From Rhodothermaeota bacterium MED-G12 (lineage in GTDB: Bacteria > Bacteroidota > Rhodothermia > Balneolales > Balneolaceae), in NCBI GenBank assembly GCA_002457365.1, contig NTKP01000011.1:1-38369 (forward strand): DNA of 38,369 bases, written 5' to 3'. The notes under the pieces were generated by a model. The model was not told where the DNA came from. It saw only the letters and a list, made by a program, of their open reading frames with translations, and did not search any database. How positions within the stretch are numbered: position 1 is the first letter of the stretch; each line of letters starts with the position of its first letter. Below are positions 16,557-25,355 of this stretch, piece after piece. The translations under genes and the position numbers were made by a program.

Positions 16557-17296
16557 GATTCCCTCGTTATGATTTGATCGTTAAAGCGTAGGTCAATTTG
16601 CGCGATGCGGGCGATGCCGGTTTCCCGAATAACCTGGGTATAGAACAGTTCCCAATTCGCGAGTTTGTTAGTAAATGAGTCGGTTCCAAAGAGAAGTTTG
16701 ACGCCATTTTCGTGACTTAGAGCGACGACTCCTTCTTGTGGATCAAAGGCTACTTCACTTAGGGTAGCCCAAGCAAAATTGTGTTCTTTCGCTTCTTCTA
16801 AAAAGTGGGCAAGTTGTATAAAATCGGTGGTTTTTAGAGTATCAGTTTGCCTGATTGAGCTAAAACCATACATCAAAGGGACATCCACCGTTTTACCCGT
16901 CAGTACCGGTAGCTGTACTCCTTCGGCATCGGTGTATCGCTCCACAGCCCCACCAACCAATAACGCTATGGGAAGCCGTTCCTCAATAGAAAGATGGAGA
17001 GTTCCACCGGGTTCTATGTAAGGGTGTACAGATTTTACATAGGCCAGTCGCATCACCCTGTTTTTTAATTCTTCCAAATTCAAACTATCGGGGGCAATTC
17101 CCATGGGCACTTGAGCGGCCTCCAAAATATCCGCTTCCTGATTAAACCAAATACCCGATACTCGTAGGGTGTCCACTCTCAACGATTGTTGCCAATAAAC
17201 ACCAGCAATAATCCCTAAGCCAACCAATACAAGCACCGCCGTAAGGAGTGCAGGTCTAGCTATAAACGATGTGCTATGAGTGGACTCTTTGCTCAT
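16553..17296 (-). CDS. ftsQ: Cell division protein FtsQ/DivIB
   Basis: The 247-residue bitopic protein has a short cytoplasmic N-terminus, one membrane helix at about residues 12-30 and a periplasmic part. The POTRA domain (about 33-105) is recognisable from LRVSGIWFNQEADILEAA and the closing strand LHLSIEERLPIALL. The beta domain follows. In the divisome FtsQ links early and late proteins through FtsL (and FtsB where present). The sequence is divergent from proteobacterial FtsQ, but the position between murC and ftsA, the topology and the POTRA pattern make the call firm. The ATG overlaps the murC stop and the stop overlaps the ftsA start, each by 4 bp (ATGA). Confidence 0.93.
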   Translation of the reverse strand: MSKESTHSTSFIARPALLTAVLVLVGLGIIAGVYWQQSLRVDTLRVSGIWFNQEADILEAAQVPMGIAPDSLNLEELKNRVMRLAYVKSVHPYIEPGGTLHLSIEERLPIALLVGGAVERYTDAEGVQLPVLTGKTVDVPLMYGFSSIRQTDTLKTTDFIQLAHFLEEAKEHNFAWATLSEVAFDPQEGVVALSHENGVKLLFGTDSFTNKLANWELFYTQVIRETGIARIAQIDLRFNDQIITRES

Positions 17297-18744
17297 TTCT
17301 TAAATGGTTTTGTTATTTCCAACCACTCCGCAAACTCATCACCCATACGGTAGATGTCGCCTGCACCCATGGTTATGATGATGTCTCCAGCTTTCACAAT
17401 GTTTTTGAGTTCGGAGGCTACGTCTTTTTTGTCGTGCACATAATGCACGTTTTTATGGCCATATTGCTCTGCTGTATTCGCAATTAATGCTCCGGTAATA
17501 CCTTCGATGGGCTTTTCTCTTGAGGGATATACATCGGTAACGACCAACACTTCCGCATCGAAAAAGGAAAGTCCAAACTCCTTATATAGTTCCTGAGTTC
17601 GAGAATATAAATGAGGTTGAAATACCGCAATAACTCGTCTATCTGGCCAACCGCGATGGGCCGCTTGTAAGGTAGCCTGAACTTCCGTGGGATGATGCGC
17701 GTAATCATCGATCAGCATAACCCCGTTTGAGTATTTCTTTTGAAAACGGCGATATACGCCTTCGAAGCGTTCTAAGCCCCGTTTAATGGTTTTAAACTCC
17801 ATTCCCATTTCCAAACCACAGGCAATAGCGGCTAAGGCATTCTTTACATTGTGCTCGCCTGGGGCTTGAAGACGTACAACGCCTAATTTTTCTCCTTTGT
17901 ATACGACTGTAAAGGTAGAGGTAAATTCAGAGGCGTGGATGTTGGTGGCTCGAAGTTGTGCCTGAGGTGTGAGCCCATAGCTGATAATCCTGCGTTTGAG
18001 ATCGGGAAGGATGCTGCGCACATTTTCATCATCCAGACAAACAATAACGGAGCCATAAAAAGGAACCTTATTGGCATAATCGATGAATGCTTGTTTTACG
18101 TCGGCTAGGTCATCATAAATATCCAGATGCTCGGCCTCTATATTCGTAATCACAGCTACAGAAGGAGTGAGGCGTAAAAAGGTTCGGTCAAATTCATCTG
18201 CTTCAACAATGATAATATCCCCTTTACCAACTACGGCATTGGTTTTATCAAAACTATGAACTTTACCTCCCACCATGATCGTGGGATCAAAGTTTCCTTC
18301 TTGGATAACTAAGCCTGTCATCGTAGTGGTGGTGGTTTTGCCATGCGTGCCAGCAATGCCTATTCCATACTTCATACGCATGAGTTCTGCCAGCATTTCA
18401 GCACGCTTAATGGTGGGAATGCGTTGCTCGATAGCGGCTTTAGTTTCTTCATTTTCATGCGCCTGAACCGCTGAGGTATACACCACAACATCCGCACCTA
18501 CTATATGATCGGAATGATGCCCTTCATATATGGTTGCTCCTAATTCCTGAAGTCGCTGGGTTGTTTCTCCTAGCTGCCCATCGGAACCGGACACTTTGTA
18601 GCCACGATGAAGTAGTATTTCAGCCATGCCACTCATTCCAATCCCTCCAATACCCACCATATGTATATGCCGAGTTCGTCCAAAACTGGGTTGTTGTTCA
18701 AGGCCAAGTGCTTGAGTAGAGGTATGGTCGGTAGACTTAGTCAT
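17293..18744 (-). CDS. murC: UDP-N-acetylmuramate--L-alanine ligase
   Basis: MurC adds L-alanine to UDP-MurNAc with ATP in the cytoplasm, the first peptide step of peptidoglycan synthesis. The N-terminal UDP-binding motif is HMVGIGGIGMSGMAEIL. The Mur-ligase P-loop GTHGKTTTTTM has its Lys at residue 136. The acidic motif IIVEADEFDRTF and the C-terminal domain with DDYAHHPTEV, the MurC hallmark, are present. I chose ATG at 18744, giving 483 residues: it makes an 8-bp ATGACTAA overlap with the murG stop like other junctions here. The frame stays open upstream to a TTG at 18795 inside murG, which is less likely to be used. Confidence 0.96.
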   Translation of the reverse strand: MTKSTDHTSTQALGLEQQPSFGRTRHIHMVGIGGIGMSGMAEILLHRGYKVSGSDGQLGETTQRLQELGATIYEGHHSDHIVGADVVVYTSAVQAHENEETKAAIEQRIPTIKRAEMLAELMRMKYGIGIAGTHGKTTTTTMTGLVIQEGNFDPTIMVGGKVHSFDKTNAVVGKGDIIIVEADEFDRTFLRLTPSVAVITNIEAEHLDIYDDLADVKQAFIDYANKVPFYGSVIVCLDDENVRSILPDLKRRIISYGLTPQAQLRATNIHASEFTSTFTVVYKGEKLGVVRLQAPGEHNVKNALAAIACGLEMGMEFKTIKRGLERFEGVYRRFQKKYSNGVMLIDDYAHHPTEVQATLQAAHRGWPDRRVIAVFQPHLYSRTQELYKEFGLSFFDAEVLVVTDVYPSREKPIEGITGALIANTAEQYGHKNVHYVHDKKDVASELKNIVKAGDIIITMGAGDIYRMGDEFAEWLEITKPFKK

Positions 18745-19858
18745 GACTTTGTTCAATTTCATGTAAAATTTCTTCAGCAATATGTTCGGCAGCAAAGGGC
18801 TTAGCCATTGCTAATGCCGCGTCGTTCATCCTCCGCAATTGTTCTTGATCGGCGAGTAGACGTGTGACAAGTTCTGTCAGAGTATCTTTTGCCTCATCAT
18901 CGGATAGCATTTCGGCGGCACCTTGTTCTTGCATCGAGCGGGCGTTCATGGTCTGATGATCCCCAGCAACAAAAGGTGAGGGAATGAGCACGCTTGGTGT
19001 GCCAGTAACCATAAGCTCAGAACAGGAACTTGCCCCAGCGCGGCTCACTACCAAATCAGCTGCGGCATAGGCAGCGGGCATATCATCCAGATAAGCCTGT
19101 AGCCGAAGTCTGGGATACTCTTCCAAATCAATTTTCTTGGTCAGTGCATCGATATAGCGCTTACCGCATTGCCATATTATATACAATCCGGCATGATCGT
19201 GCAGCGTCTCTAAACTATGCAGCAAAGCCTCGTTTATACTTTTTGCACCCAAACTACCGCCTAAAACCAACAATACAGATCGGTCTTCTGAAATATTAAA
19301 GGATGCTCGCGCTTTGGAGGGATTCGTATGAACTAGGTTTTTTCGGGTTGGATTGCCTACCATTCGAACGTTGTGGACAGGGAAATAGTCCTCAGCATCT
19401 GGAAAGGCGGTAAAAATTCGCTTGGCAGAAGAGCCGAGCATACGATTGGTTACTCCTGGATATGAATTTTGCTCTTGAATCATCACTGGAATTCCAAAAC
19501 GACTGGCCATCCATCCCACAGGCCCTGCTACATAGCCCCCGCAAGAAACCATAACAGCAGGTTTTAGGTGTTGCAATAACCAAAAAGATTGAACCAACGA
19601 CACGATTAATTTTAACGGAAACAGCAGATTGGACAAGGTAAATCGCCGCTGCAAACCACTTACCCAGATAGGATAAATACGGTAGCCTGCTTTAGGCACC
19701 GCTGTCCATTCCATGTGATTTTTGGTGCCTACGAAAGCAATATCGATATGCTCCATTTTTGCAGTCAACGCATCTGCAATAGATATAGCGGGGTACACAT
19801 GACCACCTGTTCCACCTGCTGCAATCATCACACGATATGTAGCTTGCTTGCTAGGCAT
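18737..19858 (-). CDS. murG: UDP-GlcNAc:MurNAc-pentapeptide-lipid N-acetylglucosaminyltransferase
   Basis: MurG is a GT-B glycosyltransferase on the inner face of the membrane that adds GlcNAc to lipid I to make lipid II. The 373-residue sequence shows the N-terminal G-loop IAAGGTGGHVYPAISIADAL, then SCGGYVAGPVGWMA and IQEQNSYPGVTNRML. The UDP-GlcNAc site contains VLGGSLGAKSINEAL and VSRAGASSCSELM, with PFVAGDHQTMNA near the end. All signature blocks are intact and the length is normal. The ATG sits within the last codons of ftsW (8-bp overlap, ATGCCTAG). The UDP-GlcNAc it uses could come from the GlmS and GlmU-like enzymes encoded elsewhere in this window. Confidence 0.97.
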   Translation of the reverse strand: MPSKQATYRVMIAAGGTGGHVYPAISIADALTAKMEHIDIAFVGTKNHMEWTAVPKAGYRIYPIWVSGLQRRFTLSNLLFPLKLIVSLVQSFWLLQHLKPAVMVSCGGYVAGPVGWMASRFGIPVMIQEQNSYPGVTNRMLGSSAKRIFTAFPDAEDYFPVHNVRMVGNPTRKNLVHTNPSKARASFNISEDRSVLLVLGGSLGAKSINEALLHSLETLHDHAGLYIIWQCGKRYIDALTKKIDLEEYPRLRLQAYLDDMPAAYAAADLVVSRAGASSCSELMVTGTPSVLIPSPFVAGDHQTMNARSMQEQGAAEMLSDDEAKDTLTELVTRLLADQEQLRRMNDAALAMAKPFAAEHIAEEILHEIEQSHD

Positions 19859-21041
19859 AGAACAAAGGTCTCCTGTCTTTTTTATGCTTGGAAATATTGA
19901 GCAGTAAACCCACTATGGCTCCCGCAAATAATAAATTGGTACCGCCATAGCTCACAAAAGGCATCGGTAAGCCAGTAACTGGAAATAAACCACTGGCAAC
20001 GGCTGCGTTGACAAACCCATAGAGGCACAGGTACAAGGTGCAGCCTAAAGCCAATAAAGTACCTAAATAATCCTCGGCATTCCGCGCTACGAAGGCCACC
20101 CCTCGAATGAGTAAAAACACAAACAATGCGATGAGAGTAGCGGCGCCCAATAGTCCATATTCTTCGGCAATAATGGCAAAAATAAAATCATTATACGGCG
20201 TGGGTAAAAAATCGCGCTGAGTGCTTTTACCTATTCCCACCCCAGTTATCTCCCCTTGGGCAATAGCAATATAAGCCTGCTGCGCCTGTCTACCGGTGCC
20301 ATCGAGTAAACGCTCGGTTTCAATCTGTTTAATTTGGCCTAGATACTGTTCAATCCGGTCCTGCCGAGTAGCCGACTGGTTAATGAGTAAAAAGCCCCCA
20401 AAAACTGCGAGCAATACCATCGTACCCAGTTGCACGACACTAATCCGACCCACAAACATAAGAATGAGGCAAATACCCATGAGCAAGCCTGCCGTAGAAA
20501 AATCTTCGACACCAATAAGAGCACAGGTGATAAATACCCAAATCATAATGGGCATGAATGCCCGTTGAAAGTCTTTAATGTACTCTTGTTTTTCGGTTAA
20601 GAGCACACTTACATGAATGATGAGCGAAACGGCGGCCACGGTAGAAGGCTGGAATCCAAATCCCCCGATCGAAAGCCATCTTTTGGCCCCAAATTGCTCT
20701 TCACCAAAAACCAACACCATGACCAGCATTAACAAGCTAACCACCATGAATGGCCTAGAAAGCTTGGCAATAGTATGATAGTTTACTTTTGAGCCAAGCA
20801 GAATAACCACGACTGCAATACCTATTTTAACCAAATGACGGGTAATCATCTCCAAAGCGGAGGTGTCATTATTCTGCGCAAAAAATGCGATGGAAGAATA
20901 CACTGCCAACGAGCCAAAACTAAGCAACATAATGACCACCATAAGAATATAGCGGTCACTGCCTTGGCCGCGTGTATCTATTTCTTCTGGAGTAGTACCA
21001 AGAATTTGGTGAATATTTCTATTTGGGCTGGTGTGAATCAA
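19851..21041 (-). CDS. ftsW: SEDS-family lipid II polymerase FtsW
   Basis: This 396-residue polytopic membrane protein polymerises glycan strands at the septum together with FtsI. SEDS-family marks are the segment GVGIGKSTQRDFLPTPYNDFIFAIIAEEYGLLGA near residue 260 and GLPMPFVSYGGTNLL near the end. The family 'PDFGT' motif appears as EDFSTA, keeping the Asp thought to be catalytic, whereas some Bacteroidota have lost it. The start is a TTG at 21041; no ATG or GTG lies upstream in frame before a stop, and the next in-frame ATG (residue 34) is at the first membrane helix. The non-ATG start and a 69-bp gap after murD, filled with short tandem repeats, set this gene apart in an otherwise overlapping chain. 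Confidence 0.95.
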   Translation of the reverse strand: MIHTSPNRNIHQILGTTPEEIDTRGQGSDRYILMVVIMLLSFGSLAVYSSIAFFAQNNDTSALEMITRHLVKIGIAVVVILLGSKVNYHTIAKLSRPFMVVSLLMLVMVLVFGEEQFGAKRWLSIGGFGFQPSTVAAVSLIIHVSVLLTEKQEYIKDFQRAFMPIMIWVFITCALIGVEDFSTAGLLMGICLILMFVGRISVVQLGTMVLLAVFGGFLLINQSATRQDRIEQYLGQIKQIETERLLDGTGRQAQQAYIAIAQGEITGVGIGKSTQRDFLPTPYNDFIFAIIAEEYGLLGAATLIALFVFLLIRGVAFVARNAEDYLGTLLALGCTLYLCLYGFVNAAVASGLFPVTGLPMPFVSYGGTNLLFAGAIVGLLLNISKHKKDRRPLFYA

Positions 21042-21044
21042 TGC

Positions 21045-21109
21045 GTTTTGCTTGGTTTTGCTTAGGTTATTTTATCTGGTTGATTTAACTGGTCCATTTT
21101 TCTGGTTAG
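21045..21109 (-). repeat. Short tandem repeats in the murD-ftsW spacer
   Basis: Three in-phase 13-bp units (21071-21083, 21084-21096, 21097-21109) follow the pattern TTTWNCTGGTYNN. Next to them are two 10-bp units, GTTTTGCTTG and GTTTTGCTTA (21045-21064). Together they fill nearly the whole 69-bp gap. On the mRNA strand they read as ACCAG-rich and AAGCAAAAC-rich repeats. A 12-codon frame (ATG at 21097, stop at 21062) lies within them, but I do not claim it is translated. The repeats sit where the ftsW leader must be, before a TTG start without a Shine-Dalgarno sequence. Confidence 0.6.
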
Positions 21110-21110
21110 T

Positions 21111-22610
21111 TTAGCTCAGATGCTGAACACACTCTTTAAATGCCCGCCCACGATGCTCATAATTATCGAACATGTCGAAAGAAGAACAGGCAGGACTTAA
21201 TAAAACTACTTCGCCACGTTTGGCTTGTTTTTGAGCAGATCGAACGGCGGTTCGCATATCATCTGCCACGATAAAATGGGGAACTATATCCCCAATTTGC
21301 TCCTGAATACGATCCCGAGATTCACCGATAGCAATAACCGTGTGTACCTTTTCGAGGAGTTGATCACGCAGCTCGGTATAATCATTGCCTTTATCGCGTC
21401 CACCTAGGATTAGCGTCATCGGGGTTTTGATGCTGTCCAAAGCAAACCAAACCGCATTCACGTTCGTGGCTTTACTGTCGTTGATGTATTTGATCCCATC
21501 CAATTCACGCACTACCTCTAGGCGATGCTCTACGCCTGTAAACCGAGAAAGGCTTTCGCGAATAACCTCGTTTTTAATTTCACATGCTCGAGCAGCGAGT
21601 GCCGTTGCAAGTCCATTTTGCAGATTATGTTGTCCTTGTAGTCCTAATTCAAAGGGTGACATGAGTATTTCCTCGTGGTTATTAAGTCGGAAGATGATTT
21701 GGTTATTGTGTAAAAAAGCGCCCTCAACGACCGCTTCCTGGGTAGAAAATGCCCAAAGTCGAGGGGCATCGGATTGGCCTAAAAGCTGCTGGGCATGCGA
21801 GCGCACCCGCAGATCGTCATAATTGTAGATAAAGGTCTGTCCCGCAGACTGCTGCTGGGTAATTCTAAACTTCGAGGCGGAATAATCATCCATTGAATGA
21901 TTGTACCGGTCTAAATGATCCGGGGTAATATTCAGCAGTACACTAACATTGGGGCAAAAGGTGTGAATATGATCCAATTGGAAACTACTCACTTCCAAAA
22001 TCCAGTAATACTCTCCTCGGGTTACTGTAGACCCCGCCTCTCCGATAGTTTCAACTTGATCGGTCCCCGAACTAGACTGATTGGTTGACTCGGAATGGGA
22101 TGCGCCAGATTGGATTAATCCAAGCTTGGTGCACTGTTCACTAAAAGCCATGCCTATGTTACCCGCCAATTGATGAGGCCGCCCTGCGCGGGCAAAACAA
22201 TCCTGTATCCATGAGCTAACGGTTGTTTTTCCATTGCTGCCTGTAATAGCAATGATAGGGGACGAACTAAACCAGCTAGCCAATTCAATTTCAGAAACCA
22301 CTGTTTTTTGAGCGTGGAGGTATTCTTGCACTAAAGCCGTTTGGGTGGGTACACCTGGACTAAGTACCGCAAAGGCTCCGTCTGAGGCGGCCGCGGAATG
22401 CCCGCCTTCCTCGAAGGCGATTCCGCGTGTTTGTAAGCGCTCTTTCATCGGTTCGGCAATCGTGCCATGGTCGCTTACAAACACTGCTGCTCCAGCTTCG
22501 TGGAGCAGCTCGGCCGCCCCCACGCCGCTCCGGGCAGCGCCAATAACTACGACCTTAGTACCGGGGAGGTCTTGCTTTAGTTGGGTGATATGGGCTGGGT
22601 TCAATACCAT
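21111..22610 (-). CDS. murD: UDP-N-acetylmuramoyl-L-alanine--D-glutamate ligase
   Basis: MurD adds D-glutamate to UDP-MurNAc-L-Ala. The N-terminal Rossmann-like domain starts VVVIGAARSGVGAAELL. The ATP P-loop GSNGKTT has Lys128. Further Mur-ligase motifs include LEVSSFQLD, LLNITPDHLDRY and the C-terminal domain with YINDSKATNVNAV and LILGGRDKGNDY. At 499 residues it is about 50-60 longer than E. coli MurD. Most of the excess is a Ser/Thr/Gly-rich stretch at about residues 160-197, between GNIGMAFSEQ and YYWILEVSSFQLD, which looks disordered. The ATG follows the mraY stop after one base (TGATATG). Confidence 0.96.
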   Translation of the reverse strand: MVLNPAHITQLKQDLPGTKVVVIGAARSGVGAAELLHEAGAAVFVSDHGTIAEPMKERLQTRGIAFEEGGHSAAASDGAFAVLSPGVPTQTALVQEYLHAQKTVVSEIELASWFSSSPIIAITGSNGKTTVSSWIQDCFARAGRPHQLAGNIGMAFSEQCTKLGLIQSGASHSESTNQSSSGTDQVETIGEAGSTVTRGEYYWILEVSSFQLDHIHTFCPNVSVLLNITPDHLDRYNHSMDDYSASKFRITQQQSAGQTFIYNYDDLRVRSHAQQLLGQSDAPRLWAFSTQEAVVEGAFLHNNQIIFRLNNHEEILMSPFELGLQGQHNLQNGLATALAARACEIKNEVIRESLSRFTGVEHRLEVVRELDGIKYINDSKATNVNAVWFALDSIKTPMTLILGGRDKGNDYTELRDQLLEKVHTVIAIGESRDRIQEQIGDIVPHFIVADDMRTAVRSAQKQAKRGEVVLLSPACSSFDMFDNYEHRGRAFKECVQHLS

Positions 22611-22611
22611 A

Positions 22612-23745
22612 TCAGCGAATTTTCAGAGTTAATAAGCTGATTAACGCCATAAGGATGGCTACAATCCAAAACCGAACGACAATTTTACTCTCGCTCCAGC
22701 CTTTTTTCTCAAAATGATGATGGATGGGAGCCATCAAGAAAAATCGTTGGCCCTCTCCCGTAGTCCACTTGGTATATTTGAAATAACTGGTTTGTATAAT
22801 GACCGAAACGGTCTCAAAGAAAAACACTCCGCAAATAAATGGGAGTAACAGTTCCTTATGGAGCATTAACGCTAAAGCTCCAAATGCTCCGCCAAGCGCA
22901 AGTGAACCAGTATCTCCCATAAACACACTAGCTGGATGGGTATTGTACCATAAAAAGCCCATACAAGCACCCACTAAAGCTGCCGCGAATACGGTCAACT
23001 CTCCGGCGCCTGGTAAGTACATGATATCTAAGAAGCCAGAAAAATCAATTCTACCCGATACATAGGCAAAAATAGCAAACACGATACCGCATATGGCTGA
23101 GATACCGGTGGCCAATCCATCTAATCCATCGGTAAGATTGGTTGCATTACTCACCGCAGTAATGATAAAAATGGACACCCCTAAATAAATAAACCAACCC
23201 ATTGTTTCGCCGAAATAAGCATAATCTATCGTTAAATTCTTCGCAAAAGGAACGGTGCTCAAGGTATTCACGGCTTCAAAGTTCGGATGAGAATACAAGA
23301 CCAAACCTAAGACCAACCCGACGCTTACTTGTCCAGCAATTTTAAACCGGCCGGCGAGACCACTTTTGTTTTTCTTCACCACTTTTATGTAGTCATCAAT
23401 AAACCCGACCAATCCAAGTGTTAACATGACAAAAAAGATGAGCCAACCATATATACTATCCATTCTAACAAACAACAGGGAAGGGATGAGGGTAGATAAC
23501 AAAATAATTACGCCTCCCATAGTGGGGGTTCCCTGCTTACTTTGATGATCCAAACCAATGTCGTCTCGAACCACTTCCCCCAGTTGCATTCGTCGTAACC
23601 AAGCGATTATGCGCTTGCCAATAAATAAACTAATAAGAAGTGAGCTCACTGCTGCTAGGCCCGTTCGCGTAGAGATAAATGCCATAGCGGTGGCGCCTGG
23701 CAATGCAAACGTTTGTTCTAACCAATTAAATAATTCGTAGAGCAT
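22612..23745 (-). CDS. mraY: Phospho-N-acetylmuramoyl-pentapeptide transferase
   Basis: MraY is the integral-membrane enzyme that transfers phospho-MurNAc-pentapeptide to undecaprenyl phosphate, making lipid I. Catalytic and binding motifs are present: GFIDDYIKVVKKNKSGL, NATNLTDGLDGLATG, FMGDTGSLALGGAFG and APIHHHFEKKGW. Ten hydrophobic helices are expected and seen. I prefer ATG at 23745, giving 377 residues: it overlaps the murE stop by one base (TAATG) and has a strong Shine-Dalgarno AAGGAGG at the right distance inside the end of murE. An ATG six codons upstream (23763) is in frame but lies on the wrong side of that ribosome binding site. Confidence 0.97.
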   Translation of the reverse strand: MLYELFNWLEQTFALPGATAMAFISTRTGLAAVSSLLISLFIGKRIIAWLRRMQLGEVVRDDIGLDHQSKQGTPTMGGVIILLSTLIPSLLFVRMDSIYGWLIFFVMLTLGLVGFIDDYIKVVKKNKSGLAGRFKIAGQVSVGLVLGLVLYSHPNFEAVNTLSTVPFAKNLTIDYAYFGETMGWFIYLGVSIFIITAVSNATNLTDGLDGLATGISAICGIVFAIFAYVSGRIDFSGFLDIMYLPGAGELTVFAAALVGACMGFLWYNTHPASVFMGDTGSLALGGAFGALALMLHKELLLPFICGVFFFETVSVIIQTSYFKYTKWTTGEGQRFFLMAPIHHHFEKKGWSESKIVVRFWIVAILMALISLLTLKIR

Positions 23746-25355
23746 TAGGCCGCCTCCTTCCATGTTTTAAGAAGTTCTAGGGCTACTTTTCGGTCATCAA
23801 AAGGATGCTTAACACCCTCTACTTCCTGATAATCCTCATGTCCTTTACCGGCAATGACTATGATGTCATCCGCCGAAGCTAAGTGCAAGGCCAAGGCAAT
23901 GGCTTTCGCTCGATCCACTTCACTGCGAATCTGATTTGTTCTAAACGATTCACTGAAGCCCGAACAAATTTCCTCAATAATAGTCTCTGGTGCTTCAGAT
24001 CGAGGATTATCCGTAGTTACAATGGCTATGTCACACCATTTCTCACATGCTCGAGCCATTAAGGGCCGCTTGGCCGCATCCCGATCTCCACCTGCCCCAA
24101 AGACAACCAACAACTTTTGATGGGGTTCTTTTAATTCAGCCAAGGTGGAACAAATATTTTCTAGAGCATCAGGTGTATGGGCATAATCGACAAATACGCA
24201 AGGATAACGCTCGCCATCTTCGATGCTCACTCGTTCCAATCGTCCCGGTGCGCCTCGAAAGACCCGGCTATGCTTTTCTAGTTCAATGGGGTCAATACCC
24301 AATAATTGTGCTGCGGTTATTGCCTGAAGGGCGTTATACGCATTAAACAAGCCTACCAATGGAAGTTTCCAGCGTGTGTTGGTAGGTATTTCAGTTAAAC
24401 TGGTGCCGTCTAATCCCAATGTTTCTACGGTATACCTGCGCCCTTGAGCCCATGAAGGCAGGGGAGGATAGGTTGATACGGGCTGCTTTACTGTAGAACT
24501 GTGCTGCAGTAATTGACCGCCCTCGGTATCCATGAACCCGATGGAAAAAATTTGGGCATCAGTGTCTTGAATCATAAACCCACTATGAAGATCATCAGCG
24601 TTGATAATAGCCCAAGACCCCGGCTTTAAATCATCGAACATTTTCTTTTTTGCCGTCATGTAGGATTCAAAATCACCATGGTAATCTAAATGATCATGGG
24701 TGATATTGGTGAATATGGCTATGGTGAAGGGGATTCCTTGCACTCTATACTGGTCTAAGGCATGCGAGGAAACCTCCATGACCAAATGGGTGCTGCCTGC
24801 ATTTACCATGGCTTGCATGTCATTGGCCAGCTCTATGGGGTCGGAGGTGGTAAGTGAGGAGGGTATTTCCTCATCTAAAATTCGTTTGGACACCGTGCCC
24901 AATAAACTCACTGCTTTACCTGAACGTGATAGGAGTTCGTACAACAAGGTAGCAGTAGTGGTTTTTCCGTTGGTGCCAGTTATGCCAATAACCTGTAAAC
25001 GCTGCCACGGATCACCGGCGAAGGCTTGAGCTAGGGGGCCAACAATTTCACGTGTATTTGCTACTTGCATGTAATTATCGACCTCAGGATAGCTTTCAGG
25101 AGACTCTTCACCAATAATGAGTAGATTGGGTATATGCGCTAGTGCACTAATGAAGGTATGGCCATCCACTTTTGTGCCTCGTACAGCTATAAACACCCCT
25201 GAGGAGCTCACTTTTCTGGAATCCTGACCAAGGTGGGTGTAGACTGCCTTGGAATGCGTAATGCGCTTAACTAAAGGTTGACAAACTACTTGAATGTCCT
25301 GGGTGCTCAACGAGCGTGAGACTAAAGGAAAACTAGCTGATGGTGTGTGACTCAT
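23745..25355 (-). CDS. murE: UDP-N-acetylmuramoyl-tripeptide synthetase (meso-DAP type)
   Basis: MurE adds the third residue of the stem peptide. The 536-residue protein has the uridine-binding N-terminal domain, the P-loop GTNGKTT with Lys131, and central motifs MEVSSHALDQYR and FTNITHDHLDYHG. The C-terminal domain contains DNPRSEAPE; Asp449-Asn-Pro-Arg452 is the known mark of enzymes that add meso-diaminopimelate, so the cell wall is probably A1gamma type. About 40 residues longer than E. coli MurE, with extra sequence near residues 255-300 before TVETLG. ATG overlaps the ftsI stop (ATGA) and is preceded by GGGAGG. murF, which often follows murE, is absent: mraY comes next. Confidence 0.97.
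   Translation of the reverse strand: MSHTPSASFPLVSRSLSTQDIQVVCQPLVKRITHSKAVYTHLGQDSRKVSSSGVFIAVRGTKVDGHTFISALAHIPNLLIIGEESPESYPEVDNYMQVANTREIVGPLAQAFAGDPWQRLQVIGITGTNGKTTTATLLYELLSRSGKAVSLLGTVSKRILDEEIPSSLTTSDPIELANDMQAMVNAGSTHLVMEVSSHALDQYRVQGIPFTIAIFTNITHDHLDYHGDFESYMTAKKKMFDDLKPGSWAIINADDLHSGFMIQDTDAQIFSIGFMDTEGGQLLQHSSTVKQPVSTYPPLPSWAQGRRYTVETLGLDGTSLTEIPTNTRWKLPLVGLFNAYNALQAITAAQLLGIDPIELEKHSRVFRGAPGRLERVSIEDGERYPCVFVDYAHTPDALENICSTLAELKEPHQKLLVVFGAGGDRDAAKRPLMARACEKWCDIAIVTTDNPRSEAPETIIEEICSGFSESFRTNQIRSEVDRAKAIALALHLASADDIIVIAGKGHEDYQEVEGVKHPFDDRKVALELLKTWKEAA

Noticed and set aside
18745..18795. 17-codon upstream extension of murC from a TTG
   Set aside because: It lies wholly inside murG, has a weak start codon, and the ATG at 18744 gives the overlap type used at neighbouring junctions.
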